Source: Sporosarcina ureilytica
Lineage (GTDB): Bacteria > Bacillota > Bacilli > Bacillales_A > Planococcaceae
Assembly: GCF_001753205.1 (NCBI RefSeq)
Contig: NZ_CP017560.1
Coordinates: forward strand, 2,170,001 to 2,234,000
Direction of reading: 5' to 3'
DNA length: 64,000 nucleotides
The notes below the pieces were generated by a model. The model saw only the letters and a list, made by a program, of their open reading frames with translations, was not told where the DNA came from and did not search any database. The position numbers and the translations under genes are program-made. Shown piece by piece: positions 1 through 9,694 of this stretch (position 1 is its first letter; each line of letters begins with the position of its first letter).

Positions 1-1836
1 ATTGGCCACTGACGAAAAGCTATCCTCGCCTTGCAAAACATCTGCAACATGAAACGCCTGTTCAATCGCATTGTCGGTGGGAATGTACATATTTTCTTCT
101 GTAGGAACGCTTGTTGAAGCGGCTTCCTCAACAGGCACCATACGCTCTTCAACTTCTTCTTCAATTTCTTCAGTAAGATGAAGTTCCTGTTCTTCTTTCC
201 ATTTGCGAATGAATGATTCACGCGCTTCTACAATGGCAAATGGAGGGTTGTTTATCGTACCGTCCATTTTATCCAACTTCGTTAAGTATTGGTCAACGAC
301 GGTAATTGCTTCTATTTTATCCTTTAATACTTGAAGTTGATGTGTAAACTTTTCAGATGTATGACTTCCTGTACTTTCCACAACATTCGCCATTTCTGTT
401 TTCCAATCATCTGTTAAGCGACGGTATTCTAATTGGATATTATTCTTCATCTGGCTCGCATAATTTAAAATCGTGTCTCCTGTTATGACATCAGCCGGTT
501 GGAATTGTTTTTCAATAGCTGTTAGTGAAATGGATAAATCCATCCCATCGATGGCCAATGAACGCTCGTCTGTTAAGATATTTGCTTCTTTTAACACTTT
601 CTTCATTAACAATCTTAAATGAACTTCTACTTGTGTATGTAGCAAGTTTTTAATATTTTCTTCAAATGCTTTTTTACGTTCTATTCGTGCTTCTTCCGTT
701 TTCTTTGCACCAAATAAGAAGCCGACTTTAAATCGACTAGACAATGACTCTAAATAACTTTTAAGCAACTCTCTCGTTTCATACGGTGTAATCGCCGCAT
801 TTTGAATTAATTCATTTCTCGCTCGATCAAAATTTTGCGCAAATGACTGGTTTTGAACGACTGACATCGTCTTTTCCATTGCATCGGCCTCGTCGATGAG
901 CTCCGCACGTTTATCCCATTCATCTTCCAAAACAACTTCGGAAAACTGTTCTTTTGTTTCTTCTATTTTTTCTTGTAAATAAGTTCGATGCTCATCTTTT
1001 AATTTCCCTAAAGTTTGCGTAGCATTTTCAATAAAATGCGGCTGCCAATTTCTCATAGCACCATCCACAATCGCTTTCACTTTTAAAAAGTCGTTATGCG
1101 GATGGTCGTGTTCCATTAAAGATGTATAAAAAATGCCTTTCGGTTCTACGCCCCACATGTTAAATGATTCCTGAACAGATTGCTTAAACTGTTCAAAAGG
1201 CAATTCACTTTCACGATGTTTATCGATTTGGTTAATGATTAAATAAACATTCGGATTATAACGCATTAATTCTTTCGTAAAAGTAAAGTTTAACTCCGAT
1301 TGCACGTGGTTGTAATCCATCGTATAAAAGACAAGGTCTGCTAGATGGAGTGCTGATTCCGTTGCAAGTCGGTGACGGTCATCAGTCGAATCAACACCTG
1401 GTGTATCCATGACGGTGATGTCGTCTGGTAGCGTCGACTGTTGATGGCCAATTTCAATGAGAGATACAGCATCCCCGTTTTTACTAAATGATTTTACAGC
1501 TTCAGAAAAACGATGCCCCGCATACTTGGCTGCCTTACCATCTAGTAAGTGTAGGATTGCATAATCTTCCTCGGCTTTTCGAACCTTTACGATATTGGCG
1601 CTCGTCGGAATCGGACTAGATGGTAATAAATCACCACCCGTTAAAGCGTTTATCATAGAGGATTTTCCAGCCGAAAAATGCCCCGCGAAACCAATCATAT
1701 ATTCTTTTTTACATAATTTTTCCCCGAAATACATTAACTTTTCAAAACGAGTTTCATCATTATTCATTTCGAATAATTTCCCACAAGTGGCTGCTTGCTC
1801 TATAAGCTCTTGAAGTTTATCGTCAAAATTCGACAT
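1..1836 (-). CDS. Dynamin-family GTPase, N-terminal 612 residues (3' end outside window)
   Basis: Large membrane-associated GTPase of the bacterial dynamin-like family; family members bind and remodel or fuse membrane. Translating the minus strand from the ATG at 1836 gives an open frame to the window edge. The P-loop GHFSAGKSS is at residues 52-60, followed by a G3 motif DTPG and a G4-like NQID, all within the first 200 residues; the rest is long and helical as expected of the stalk. Bacillus DynA is a fused two-headed protein of about 1,190 residues, so the missing 3' part may hold a second GTPase head. It is divergent from the cheX-like gene. The family call is firm; the exact orthology is not. 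Confidence 0.9.
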   Translation of the reverse strand, partial: MSNFDDKLQELIEQAATCGKLFEMNNDETRFEKLMYFGEKLCKKEYMIGFAGHFSAGKSSMINALTGGDLLPSSPIPTSANIVKVRKAEEDYAILHLLDGKAAKYAGHRFSEAVKSFSKNGDAVSLIEIGHQQSTLPDDITVMDTPGVDSTDDRHRLATESALHLADLVFYTMDYNHVQSELNFTFTKELMRYNPNVYLIINQIDKHRESELPFEQFKQSVQESFNMWGVEPKGIFYTSLMEHDHPHNDFLKVKAIVDGAMRNWQPHFIENATQTLGKLKDEHRTYLQEKIEETKEQFSEVVLEDEWDKRAELIDEADAMEKTMSVVQNQSFAQNFDRARNELIQNAAITPYETRELLKSYLESLSSRFKVGFLFGAKKTEEARIERKKAFEENIKNLLHTQVEVHLRLLMKKVLKEANILTDERSLAIDGMDLSISLTAIEKQFQPADVITGDTILNYASQMKNNIQLEYRRLTDDWKTEMANVVESTGSHTSEKFTHQLQVLKDKIEAITVVDQYLTKLDKMDGTINNPPFAIVEARESFIRKWKEEQELHLTEEIEEEVEERMVPVEEAASTSVPTEENMYIPTDNAIEQAFHVADVLQGEDSFSSVAN

Positions 1837-1970
1837 GACTATTCTATCCCTTCCCTATCATACTTTCTCTATCATACCATCTTTCTTAGATTAGATTTTA
1901 ATAATTTTCATTTTTTAATCACTAGTCGTCAGCACATGCCATTACAATACTTTTACCTTTTAATTGTATT

Positions 1971-1982
1971 ACATGGTATAAT
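1971..1982 (+). promoter_or_regulatory. Extended -10 promoter of cheX
   Basis: TATAAT lies at 1977-1982 and is preceded by TGG, giving the extended -10 form TGnTATAAT. No good -35 is present at the usual distance, which fits an extended -10 promoter. It lies 33 bases upstream of the cheX start codon. Confidence 0.55.
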
Positions 1983-2014
1983 CGAACTAGAGTAAATACG
2001 AAAGTAGGATTTTT

Positions 2015-2473
2015 ATGAGTTTATCTAAAAATGTACAACAAATCTTAAATGCAACGATTTCTTCATTAACGACTGTAATTCCATTACAAACAAAAATCCT
2101 GGCTCCTTCACTAACAGTCCAACCTTATGAACAAAAGGAGTTAAGTGTTCTAATCGGCCTAGTCGGCGATATAAAGGGAAGAGTTATCCTCGATACCACC
2201 CCCGATATCGTCAATACAATTGGTCAAGCGATGTTCGGCATGACGATTGAAGGCGAAATGATTGAATCTTTTACCGGCGAATTAGGGAATATGGTTGTCG
2301 GAAATTTATGTACGACACTTGAAAAGGAAGACTTGCATCTTGATATTTCTCCGCCAACTGTCATGACCGGAACAGCGAAGATTTCTGGATTTCGACAAGC
2401 ATTTAAATTGCCTGTCCAAATGGAAGATGGCGCTATCATGCATATCCTACTTACGATTGATAAAGATAAATAA
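2015..2473 (+). CDS. cheX: CheX/CheC-family chemotaxis phosphatase-like protein
   Basis: 152-residue protein of the CheC/CheX fold, whose members dephosphorylate CheY-P. The signature E-x-x-N of the active-site helix is visible in the segment GELGNMVVGN around residues 88-97, and the length matches CheX. It starts at ATG after an AAGTAGGA ribosome binding site. It stands alone, with no other chemotaxis genes nearby, so its partner response regulator is encoded elsewhere. Many Bacillales carry such a lone CheX-like gene whose role is not established; the phosphatase activity is inferred from the family. Confidence 0.8.
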   Translation: MSLSKNVQQILNATISSLTTVIPLQTKILAPSLTVQPYEQKELSVLIGLVGDIKGRVILDTTPDIVNTIGQAMFGMTIEGEMIESFTGELGNMVVGNLCTTLEKEDLHLDISPPTVMTGTAKISGFRQAFKLPVQMEDGAIMHILLTIDKDK

Positions 2474-2517
2474 GCCTCGGATACCTATAATGGTTAGGTA
2501 GCGAGGCTTTTTTATTT
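2474..2517. terminator. Bidirectional terminator between cheX and the carboxypeptidase gene
   Basis: GCCTCG pairs with CGAGGC, with an inner TACCTA/TAGGTA stem, and a T run follows on the plus strand. Two convergent genes end on either side. Confidence 0.8.
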
Positions 2518-4020
2518 TTATGACAACTTGTATAACGCTGAATATTTCTCTTCTAAATAATCCGCCAGATGCTTGGCGTTTAGTCCTTCACCAGTTGTAT
2601 CTTGAATAATTTCAAGTGGTTTTTTCATTTTTCCGTATTGATGAACATGTTCCGTCAACCATGCTAAAATCGGTTCAAACTCTCCTCTTTCGCAAAGTTC
2701 ATCAAACTGTGGAAGATCTTTTACCATCGCATTTTTTAGTTGGGCAGCGTACATATAGCCAAGTGCATAGGATGGGAAGTAGCCGAACATCCCGCCAGAC
2801 CAATGAACGTCCTGTAAAACACCTTCCGCGTCATTTTCAGGTCGGATGCCAAGATATTCTTCGTACTTATCATTCCACACTTGTGGTAAATCCTTTACTT
2901 CTAAATCTCCATTAAATAATTCTTTTTCAATTTCATAACGAATCATGACATGAAGTGGATACGTTAATTCGTCTGCTTCGATGCGAATTAATGAAGGTTG
3001 CGCAACGTTAATCGCACTTAAAAATTCTTCAAGCGACACGTTTCCAAACTGTTCTGGTGAGTATGCTTGTAAGCTCTCAAAATTATATTTCCAAAACCCT
3101 TCATGATGCCCAATAAAATGTTCATAAAACAAGGATTGTGATTCATGAATCCCCATGGAAGTCCCATCAGCTACCGGATAACCTTCTAATTTTTTATCGA
3201 AGTTTTGCTCATACAGTGCATGACCGCATTCGTGAATTGTACCGAAGATCCCTGAACGAAAATCATGTTCGTCATAACGCGTCGTAATGCGTACATCACC
3301 AGTATTAATGCCCATCGCAAAAGGATGCACTGTCTCGTCCAACCGGCCCGCGTCAAAGTCATAGCCTAGTTGTTCTAAGATTTTATAGTTGAATGCTTTT
3401 TGCTGTTCTTTTGGAAACTTTTCGAATATAAATGACGTATTCGGTTGATTATTTTGCGCACCAATCTTTTTGACAAGTGGAACAATCGTTTCTTTCAATT
3501 GGTCAAACACTTCGTCGATAATTTCGGTTGTAAGTCCAGGCTCATATTGATCAAGTAAACGATTATAGGCATTCCCGTCTTTTTCGCCCCAATATCCGAT
3601 AAACTTCTTCGTCATCGCAACAACTTTTTCCAGGTACGGTAAAAACATATCAAAATCAGATTTTTCCTTTGCCTCTTCCCAAATCGCTTCCGATTCTGAA
3701 CAAAGAACGACATATTCTTGGTATTCGTCGGTTGGGATTTTCTTGCTAAGGTCGTACTCTTTTTGCACTTCTTCTACAGTTTTTAATAAAATTGGATTTA
3801 AACCATCATTTTCTTTTTGAAGTTCTGTCAAATAGTTTTTCATCTCATCTGAAGTACTCATTTTAAATAATTCAGTGGATAATACCCCAACCGCTTGAGA
3901 GCGAGCAGGAATTCCTTTTTTCGGTGCCCCTGTACGCATATCCCAATACATAATGGAAACCGCTTCTTCATAGGCGCTCATTTTTTGTAATAAACCTTCA
4001 AATTTCTCAACTGTTGTCAA
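2518..4020 (-). CDS. M32-family metallocarboxypeptidase (YpwA/Taq-like)
   Basis: 500-residue zinc carboxypeptidase of family M32, which removes C-terminal amino acids from peptides in the cytoplasm. The zinc motif HECGH is seen in TIHECGHALYEQ, followed by the M32 motif HESQS and downstream glutamates; the length equals the family norm of about 500. The start is a TTG preceded by GGGGAGG at proper spacing. It is monocistronic, ending at the shared terminator with cheX. Assignment to the family is unambiguous; physiological substrate is unknown. Confidence 0.93.
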   Translation of the reverse strand: MTTVEKFEGLLQKMSAYEEAVSIMYWDMRTGAPKKGIPARSQAVGVLSTELFKMSTSDEMKNYLTELQKENDGLNPILLKTVEEVQKEYDLSKKIPTDEYQEYVVLCSESEAIWEEAKEKSDFDMFLPYLEKVVAMTKKFIGYWGEKDGNAYNRLLDQYEPGLTTEIIDEVFDQLKETIVPLVKKIGAQNNQPNTSFIFEKFPKEQQKAFNYKILEQLGYDFDAGRLDETVHPFAMGINTGDVRITTRYDEHDFRSGIFGTIHECGHALYEQNFDKKLEGYPVADGTSMGIHESQSLFYEHFIGHHEGFWKYNFESLQAYSPEQFGNVSLEEFLSAINVAQPSLIRIEADELTYPLHVMIRYEIEKELFNGDLEVKDLPQVWNDKYEEYLGIRPENDAEGVLQDVHWSGGMFGYFPSYALGYMYAAQLKNAMVKDLPQFDELCERGEFEPILAWLTEHVHQYGKMKKPLEIIQDTTGEGLNAKHLADYLEEKYSALYKLS

Positions 4021-4124
4021 ATTGGTTCGCCTCCCCTATTCACGTAATATCGTACCATAATTCATAGGAGTCTTACTATTCTCACATGAATTTCCCGCTA
4101 GATTTTTTGTTCAGCTAATGCTCA

Positions 4125-4523
4125 TCACAATGGTAGATTAAGCTGCCAAGAAACACCAAATTTATCATTTATCCAACCAAACTTCTTGCTGAATCCATAA
4201 TCGCCTAAAGGCATAAGTGCTTGTCCACCATCAGCAAGTTTATTGTAAAGCTCGTCAATTTCCTCTTCGGTTTCGCATGTGATATAGATTGAAAATGAAG
4301 GTGTAAAATCAAATTCGTGCTTAATATTACTATCAATGCACATGAATGCTTGTCCTTTCAAGGAAAATGTCGCTTGCATAACCGTTCCTTCGTCTCCAGG
4401 TTCATTTGCACCGTATCTTACAATACTTGTAATTTCTGACTCCTCGATGAGCGATGTGTAATAATTCATCGCCTCTTCCGCCTTACCGTCTTGGAACATT
4501 AAAAAAGGCATAACATTCTTCAT
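4125..4523 (-). CDS. VOC-superfamily protein of the PhnB/YxaA type
   Basis: 132-residue protein with the paired beta-alpha-beta-beta-beta layout of the vicinal oxygen chelate superfamily. The opening VMPFLMFQDGKAEEAMNYY and the closing GWINDKFGVSWQLN are typical of the PhnB-like (3-demethylubiquinone-9 methyltransferase-like) subgroup, most members of which have no known reaction. The ATG at 4523 is chosen because AGGAG precedes it by nine bases; an upstream TTG would sit on the ribosome binding site. No operon partner. Confidence 0.85.
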   Translation of the reverse strand: MKNVMPFLMFQDGKAEEAMNYYTSLIEESEITSIVRYGANEPGDEGTVMQATFSLKGQAFMCIDSNIKHEFDFTPSFSIYITCETEEEIDELYNKLADGGQALMPLGDYGFSKKFGWINDKFGVSWQLNLPL

Positions 4524-4745
4524 GTTTACCAACTCCTATTTCTGATAAAATTTAATAAACGATTGAGCAAGAGTTGTACACGTATACAAACCTCTTCTTA
4601 ATTATAACGTGCAAAATAAATAGTACTACTTCTAAAATAGTCATGATTCGGATGAATTCATGATTAACATTCTTTACATTGAATTCTAAACTCTCATGAA
4701 TGACTAAACATTATATACATGATTCGTTCCATTAATATGATAATT

Positions 4746-5804
4746 TTATTGACTATTCCCTTTTTCTTCCCATCGCGCGATCTCTTCTTTTACGATAGGT
4801 GCAACTTTTGTACCTAATAATTCAATCGCACGTAAAACTTCCTCATGCGGCATCGAGCCTACCGGTACGTGAAGCATGAAACGATCAATGCCGACATTTT
4901 TACGAAGGAAAATGATTTTTTCTGCCACTGACTTTGCATCCCCAACGTATAAAGCGCCCTCCAACGTACTAGCTGCATCGAAGGATTCACGCGTATACGG
5001 CGCCCAGCCGCGCTCTTTCCCTAAAACGTTCATTACTTGTGCAGTTGAAGGATAGAACTTATCTTTTGCCTCAGCTGTCGTGTCTGCGATAAAACCATGT
5101 GAATGGGAAGCAACCTTCAATTTTGATACATCATGCCCCGCTTGTTCCGCCGCTTGCTTGTACAACCTTACGATAGGTGCAAATTGTAAAGGACTTCCAC
5201 CTATTATCGCAAGCGCCAATGGCAAACCAAGAACGCCAGCTCTGATAGCAGATTGCGGTGTTCCTCCACTCGCAATCAAAATTGGCAGCTTCTCTTGTTC
5301 CGTTCTTGGATAAACTCCTAAATTATTAATAGAAGGACGATGTTTCCCTTGCCATGTCACTTTTTCAGATTCATTAATTTTTAATAATAAATCTAATTTC
5401 TCATCAAATAATTCATTGTAATCTTGTAAGTCATAACCGAACAAAGGGAATGACTCGATAAACGAACCTCTTCCCGCCATAATCTCTGCACGTCCATTTG
5501 AAATCGCATCCACAGTCGAAAATTGTTGATAGACTCTCACTGGATCATCAGACGATAAGACGGTTACGGCACTCGACAGTTTAATTCGCTCCGTTCGTGC
5601 TGCTGCAGCCGCAAGTAAGACGGTCGGTGATGAACAAGCAAAATCCTCCCGATGATGTTCTCCAACACCAAAAACATCTAACCCGACTTGATCCGCTAAA
5701 ACAATCTCCTCGACAACTTCACGTATCCGCTCCGCATGACTGATCACTTGACCTGTTTCAACATCCGGAGTTGTTTCCACAAACGTTGTAATACCAATCT
5801 CCAT
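4746..5804 (-). CDS. LLM-class flavin-dependent oxidoreductase (bacterial luciferase-like)
   Basis: 352-residue TIM-barrel flavoprotein of the luciferase-like monooxygenase superfamily, using FMN/F420-type cofactor chemistry. Visible family features are the N-terminal strand MEIGITTF, the GVGEHHRED segment and the AGRGSFIESFPLFGYD loop. The start ATG has AAGGAG upstream. It is closest in pattern to the YhbW/CE1758-type group with unknown substrates. It stands alone; the 5805-6069 stretch upstream shows no gene. Confidence 0.88.
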   Translation of the reverse strand: MEIGITTFVETTPDVETGQVISHAERIREVVEEIVLADQVGLDVFGVGEHHREDFACSSPTVLLAAAAARTERIKLSSAVTVLSSDDPVRVYQQFSTVDAISNGRAEIMAGRGSFIESFPLFGYDLQDYNELFDEKLDLLLKINESEKVTWQGKHRPSINNLGVYPRTEQEKLPILIASGGTPQSAIRAGVLGLPLALAIIGGSPLQFAPIVRLYKQAAEQAGHDVSKLKVASHSHGFIADTTAEAKDKFYPSTAQVMNVLGKERGWAPYTRESFDAASTLEGALYVGDAKSVAEKIIFLRKNVGIDRFMLHVPVGSMPHEEVLRAIELLGTKVAPIVKEEIARWEEKGNSQ

Positions 5805-6069
5805 TTATTAAGCCCACTCCTTAAAATACCTCGATTTTAAGCTAATTCAATTCTAGTCTAAAGTAAACAGCGACATTTGTATAGGAAGGCAATTTTTAAT
5901 CAATAAAAGCCATCGCTGAATATCCTTCCATTTAATCAAACAATACAACTATCCCATATGTAGCACTGAAATTTGCCCACTAATTAATCAGCAACTGAAA
6001 TAGTTTATAAAAACCCTGCGGTAATTGCGGATTTAAAACTTTAGTAACTAGTAGCGCTAGGCAAAACGT

Positions 6070-6108
6070 AAAAACATCACTGCTTAGAAAAGCTATGCAG
6101 TGATGTTT
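6070..6108 (-). terminator. Rho-independent terminator of the EamA transporter gene
   Basis: ACATCACTGC at 6074-6083 pairs with GCAGTGATGT at 6097-6106; on the minus strand a T run follows directly. It lies just beyond the stop of the EamA gene. Confidence 0.8.
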
Positions 6109-6125
6109 ATTTCCCAAACGACGGT

Positions 6126-7070
6126 TTATTTTTTAATATTCCCCGAAACAAGGATTGAACCGAATAATACGATGATGGCACCGATGATAAATTGTAAATT
6201 AATCGGCGTACCGATAAATAAAATTTCAGTCACAATCGCCCAAAATACATACGTATTATTCAAAGATTGTCCCCTTGCTGCTCCGATTAAATTAATGGAC
6301 GAATAGTATAATGAGTAATTTGCGGTTCCTAAAAAACCAGCAATGGCGATTACCCAAACGATGCTAGTGGTAGCTGCTTCAAAAACTAAAGGGTAGCCAT
6401 GAAGAAATGGTACAATTACTATGCCATAACTGAACGCTGAAGTGATTTGACGAATATTAATGGCATATAAAGGTTCGACATCTTTTCCCCTCATCCCCCA
6501 GGCGCTAATGACACCTTCAAGTCCCCAGAATATTGCAGCGCCCAATGAGAATAGTATACCTATAAAGAAATTGCTTTCTGCATCCATATTTGTTGGCACA
6601 TAGGCCAATATAATGACTCCGATGATGCTTAAAACAACGCCGGACCAAGTTCTCTTATTCATTTTCTCTTTTAGAAAAAAGAATGCCAGTACGGCACCAA
6701 TACCAGGGAATATAGATGCAATACTTGCGGCATACGTAACGCCTGCGTATTGAATGCCGAGAAAATAAAAGCTCATGGCTAAAGGGCCGCCTGATAATGC
6801 AGCTAACATTAAGATGGCACCGCTTTTCGTTTTCAATAACTTTAAAACGTTGATAAATTGCCCTCTAATAATCATAAGCAAAGAAATCCAAATCGAAGAG
6901 AAAAAGTCATGCATAAATGCAGCAATAATCGGTGCCAACAGCGTAGCTTCCTTAAATGGCGAACTTGCAATAATCACACCAATAATTACTGTATCAACAC
7001 CCCATGCAATAGCAGATGTTGCACCTAAACCTATACCCCTTTTGACACCATTAGCTTTTCTTTTAGTCAT
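6126..7070 (-). CDS. EamA-family (DMT superfamily) transporter
   Basis: 314-residue integral membrane protein with about ten hydrophobic segments in two repeated EamA halves, as in the drug/metabolite transporter superfamily. The start ATG at 7070 is preferred over one nine codons upstream because GAGGT lies eight bases before it. Segments such as GIGAVLAFFFLKEKM and GAIIVLFGSILVSG are typical ends of the two halves. The substrate cannot be told from sequence. It ends at its own terminator and has no operon partner. Confidence 0.85.
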   Translation of the reverse strand: MTKRKANGVKRGIGLGATSAIAWGVDTVIIGVIIASSPFKEATLLAPIIAAFMHDFFSSIWISLLMIIRGQFINVLKLLKTKSGAILMLAALSGGPLAMSFYFLGIQYAGVTYAASIASIFPGIGAVLAFFFLKEKMNKRTWSGVVLSIIGVIILAYVPTNMDAESNFFIGILFSLGAAIFWGLEGVISAWGMRGKDVEPLYAINIRQITSAFSYGIVIVPFLHGYPLVFEAATTSIVWVIAIAGFLGTANYSLYYSSINLIGAARGQSLNNTYVFWAIVTEILFIGTPINLQFIIGAIIVLFGSILVSGNIKK

Positions 7071-7289
7071 CAACTTTACCTCTTCTCGAAAATCCATTTT
7101 CGGAATGCGGCTAAATGAATTACGCCAATTTGTATAATTTTTAACAGGTTATTAATCAGTAATCGTATTTCTCCGGAACAATTCATTATTAATTTGTCTA
7201 TCTTGGAAAGGTTTATACGTCTAATAAATTCTTAAAAGTCTGGTGTTCAACGTCCGTGGCAAAGGCGTTTAATTTTATTTGAAAATGTA

Positions 7290-7346
7290 AAAAACAAAGA
7301 AGAGAGTATTATAGAAGGTTAATATAACCCTCTACGATACTCTCTC
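7290..7346 (-). terminator. Terminator of pbuE
   Basis: GAGAGTAT at 7312-7319 pairs with ATACTCTC at 7337-7344 with an inner GGTT/AACC extension; on the minus strand a T-rich run with six T follows. It sits about 50 bases after the pbuE stop codon. Confidence 0.75.
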
Positions 7347-7393
7347 CTAAATTTAGCCGGGTTTTATCCCAGCTTCTTCTATTTTCACTTTGA

Positions 7394-8572
7394 TTAATCA
7401 GTTACCTTATTCTCCATTGCTTCTTTGGAAACAATTGGTCTGGAAAAAGAAAGCACGGCACAAAGCAATGCTAAAATAGTGACGGCACTTCCGACCCATG
7501 GCAAATTGGATACAGAGCCGCCCTGTGCCATTACGATGCCTCCAATTGCCGAACCAATCGAAATCCCCACTTGTATCGCTGAGTTATTGAAGCTTTGCTG
7601 AATATCAGCCGTACTTGGATCTGATTGAATCAAGTAACTTTGCTGCGGCGGTGTAATTGCCCAGCTTAACAGCGCCCAAATGATCATAATCGGTGTAAAT
7701 AGTACAATTGAAAAAGTCGTAAAAGGAAGTACAAACAATGAGATTGCAAATGAAACAATCACTAACAGTACACTTTTTTTCGCACCAATCTTATCTGATA
7801 GTATTCCGCCAACTGCGCCGCCGCTAATTGCCGCTATTCCAAATACAAGATAAGCGGCACTGACCCAAGTTGAATTCAACTGTAACTCGCTCTCCAAATA
7901 AGGCGTGAAATAAGCATAAAGCGTATAATGACCTGCGAGCAAAAACATTGTCGCTAGTTGTGCACTGCCAAGTTTTAAGCTGGCAACCGCCTTTAATTGC
8001 ACCTTTAAAGGAATCGCGTCTCCACCTGGCATTTTTCCCAAAAATATTGATATCAGTATAAACGAACCTGCAGCTAAAACAGCGATAATGAGAAATATGA
8101 CTCTCCAGCCAAATGCATCAGAAATTAAAATCCCTAACGGAACACCCAATACAAGCGACGAGCTGATTCCCATATACACAAGGCCAACTGCTCTAGCTTG
8201 CTGTGAAGGTTTCACAACTTTTGTAGCGATGGTCAATGACAAAACTACAATTAATGCAGTACTCATCGCTATTACGACTCTTGCAATCATAAAAGAGGTA
8301 ATGTTCGAACTAAAATAGGTCATGATGTTACCCGCAATAAAGACAAGTAATGAAACGAGAAAGACCTTCTTGCGCTCCATTTTACTAGTTAACACTAATA
8401 ATACCGGCCCAGCAACGGCATATACAAGCGCATACACCGTTATGAGCTGTCCAGCAGTACCAATTGATATATTTAAATCTTTCGCGATTGTTGGTAAAAT
8501 ACCGCCAACAACCAGCTCCACAAGTCCAACCGCAACGGCTGAAATTGCTAATATGATGACTTTAAAATTCAT
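7394..8572 (-). CDS. pbuE: PbuE purine base efflux permease (MFS)
   Basis: 392-residue major facilitator with twelve hydrophobic segments. The beginning MNFKVIILAISAVAVGLVEL, the GVPLGILISDAFGWR loop and the PPQQSYLI segment correspond closely to Bacillus subtilis PbuE (YdhL), which exports hypoxanthine and other purine bases. The identification is strongly supported by an adenine-type purine riboswitch in the leader, the regulator of pbuE in B. subtilis. Transcription starts about 170 bases upstream from a strong sigma-A promoter; a terminator closes the single-gene unit. Confidence 0.95.
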   Translation of the reverse strand: MNFKVIILAISAVAVGLVELVVGGILPTIAKDLNISIGTAGQLITVYALVYAVAGPVLLVLTSKMERKKVFLVSLLVFIAGNIMTYFSSNITSFMIARVVIAMSTALIVVLSLTIATKVVKPSQQARAVGLVYMGISSSLVLGVPLGILISDAFGWRVIFLIIAVLAAGSFILISIFLGKMPGGDAIPLKVQLKAVASLKLGSAQLATMFLLAGHYTLYAYFTPYLESELQLNSTWVSAAYLVFGIAAISGGAVGGILSDKIGAKKSVLLVIVSFAISLFVLPFTTFSIVLFTPIMIIWALLSWAITPPQQSYLIQSDPSTADIQQSFNNSAIQVGISIGSAIGGIVMAQGGSVSNLPWVGSAVTILALLCAVLSFSRPIVSKEAMENKVTD

Positions 8573-8628
8573 ATAAAACCCAATTCCTTTCTAAAAACCA
8601 ATGAAATTATTATAATTTTTGAAAATAA

Positions 8629-8735
8629 AAAATCCTGATTACAAAAATGACATCTTTTTGTAATCAGGATTTTCCGGTTCCTGGTAGAGACCCTCCAGCC
8701 ATATTCTAGAGGTTATACGATAAAATTTATTTTAT
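8629..8735 (-). ncRNA. Adenine-sensing purine riboswitch with overlapping terminator
   Basis: Read on the minus strand, the core TATAACCTC...ATATGGCTGGAGGGTCTCTACC...CAGGAACCGG...CCTGATTAC has the P2 and P3 stems and conserved J regions of purine riboswitches. The J3/1 base that pairs with the ligand is U (ATTAC), which specifies adenine rather than guanine. The 3' side of P3 and P1 is also the left arm of a perfect 19-bp terminator stem (8629-8647 with 8655-8673, loop of seven), so ligand binding should block termination and turn pbuE on. P1 is imperfect here. Confidence 0.96.
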
Positions 8736-8750
8736 TATTTACAAAAGATT

Positions 8751-8779
8751 ATTATACTAGTTCGCAATACATTTTTCAA
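8751..8779 (-). promoter_or_regulatory. Sigma-A promoter of pbuE
   Basis: TTGAAA (8774-8779) and TATAAT (8751-8756) on the minus strand are separated by 17 bases. It places the RNA start a few bases before the riboswitch. Confidence 0.85.
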
Positions 8780-8940
8780 GCAGTAATTAAAGTAACTAAC
8801 ATGGTCTATTACTGTTCTTATTTCCTCAAATTAGTTAGGAGTATTTTACTTTAGTTAGACACTATTTTTCCCTACAACTTCTAAATGCAGTATTTATTAA
8901 ATACGTTTCGAATATTTACTTAGAAAATATTTTCCCACGC

Positions 8941-9657
8941 TTAAACTAACAATTGTACAGATAAAAACTCTGCCAATTTCCGCTCAGGCTTATCGAGCAT
9001 AATCTGCTCCAACCCGATGCCCTGATCACGCAGTACTTCAATATTTTGCACGAGGAATTCGTCACTGCCGACAACATAGAAAAGTCCATCTTTGTCTGCA
9101 GCAAGATTTTTCACTTCTTCGTAATAGTCATTACGGTTATCGATAAACTGTGATGTGAACCTCTTTTCGGGTGCTGATTCAAAAATATTAGTAAATAAAT
9201 AGTCTCTTTTTGAATCGATGTTTAGTGAATGAATATGTTTAATATCATCAGCCCGTTCGAAATAATCAAGTACAAGTGGTCTAAAAGTTGCCAATCCTAC
9301 ACCTGATGAGAGCATATAAATATTCTTACCTTCTCTTTTAAGCGGCACATTGGAGCGGGTTTTAAAAAACGCCATTTCATCGCCCACTTCTAAGTCTCTT
9401 AAAATCGATTTAAATTCAGAACACTGCTTCCTAATACGGGTGGTAATACCAATCGAATTCTCGTGCGGTAAGGTAGAGATTGACATATGGCGAATCAAGC
9501 TGCGGTTTGGTTTATCCCCGGTATTAAAACCTTCCAATGCTAAGTGGGTATATGCCCCTTCTTCCCATGTAAAACCTTCCGGACAGTCTAGCAAGTACGT
9601 TCTAATCTCAGGCGCTTCTTGAATAACTTTATTTATTTTAGTCCAGTATATTTGCAT
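8941..9657 (-). CDS. Iron-regulated ferredoxin-NADP-reductase-like flavoprotein
   Basis: 238-residue protein with an FAD-binding beta-barrel half (RHMSISTLP, with Arg and Ser for the flavin) and an NAD(P)-binding half (MLSSGVGLATFRPLV), the FNR-like oxidoreductase arrangement. The ATG at 9657 is chosen because GGGAGAAAAG precedes it; an in-frame upstream ATG overlaps the promoter. A near-perfect Fur box covers its promoter, so it is expected to be made under iron starvation. A role in reducing ferric siderophores or supplying electrons for haem or iron release is inferred from this; no siderophore genes are adjacent. Confidence 0.8.
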   Translation of the reverse strand: MQIYWTKINKVIQEAPEIRTYLLDCPEGFTWEEGAYTHLALEGFNTGDKPNRSLIRHMSISTLPHENSIGITTRIRKQCSEFKSILRDLEVGDEMAFFKTRSNVPLKREGKNIYMLSSGVGLATFRPLVLDYFERADDIKHIHSLNIDSKRDYLFTNIFESAPEKRFTSQFIDNRNDYYEEVKNLAADKDGLFYVVGSDEFLVQNIEVLRDQGIGLEQIMLDKPERKLAEFLSVQLLV

Positions 9658-9694
9658 AATCTTTTCTCCCTCACTTATCTGTATGATCATATCT

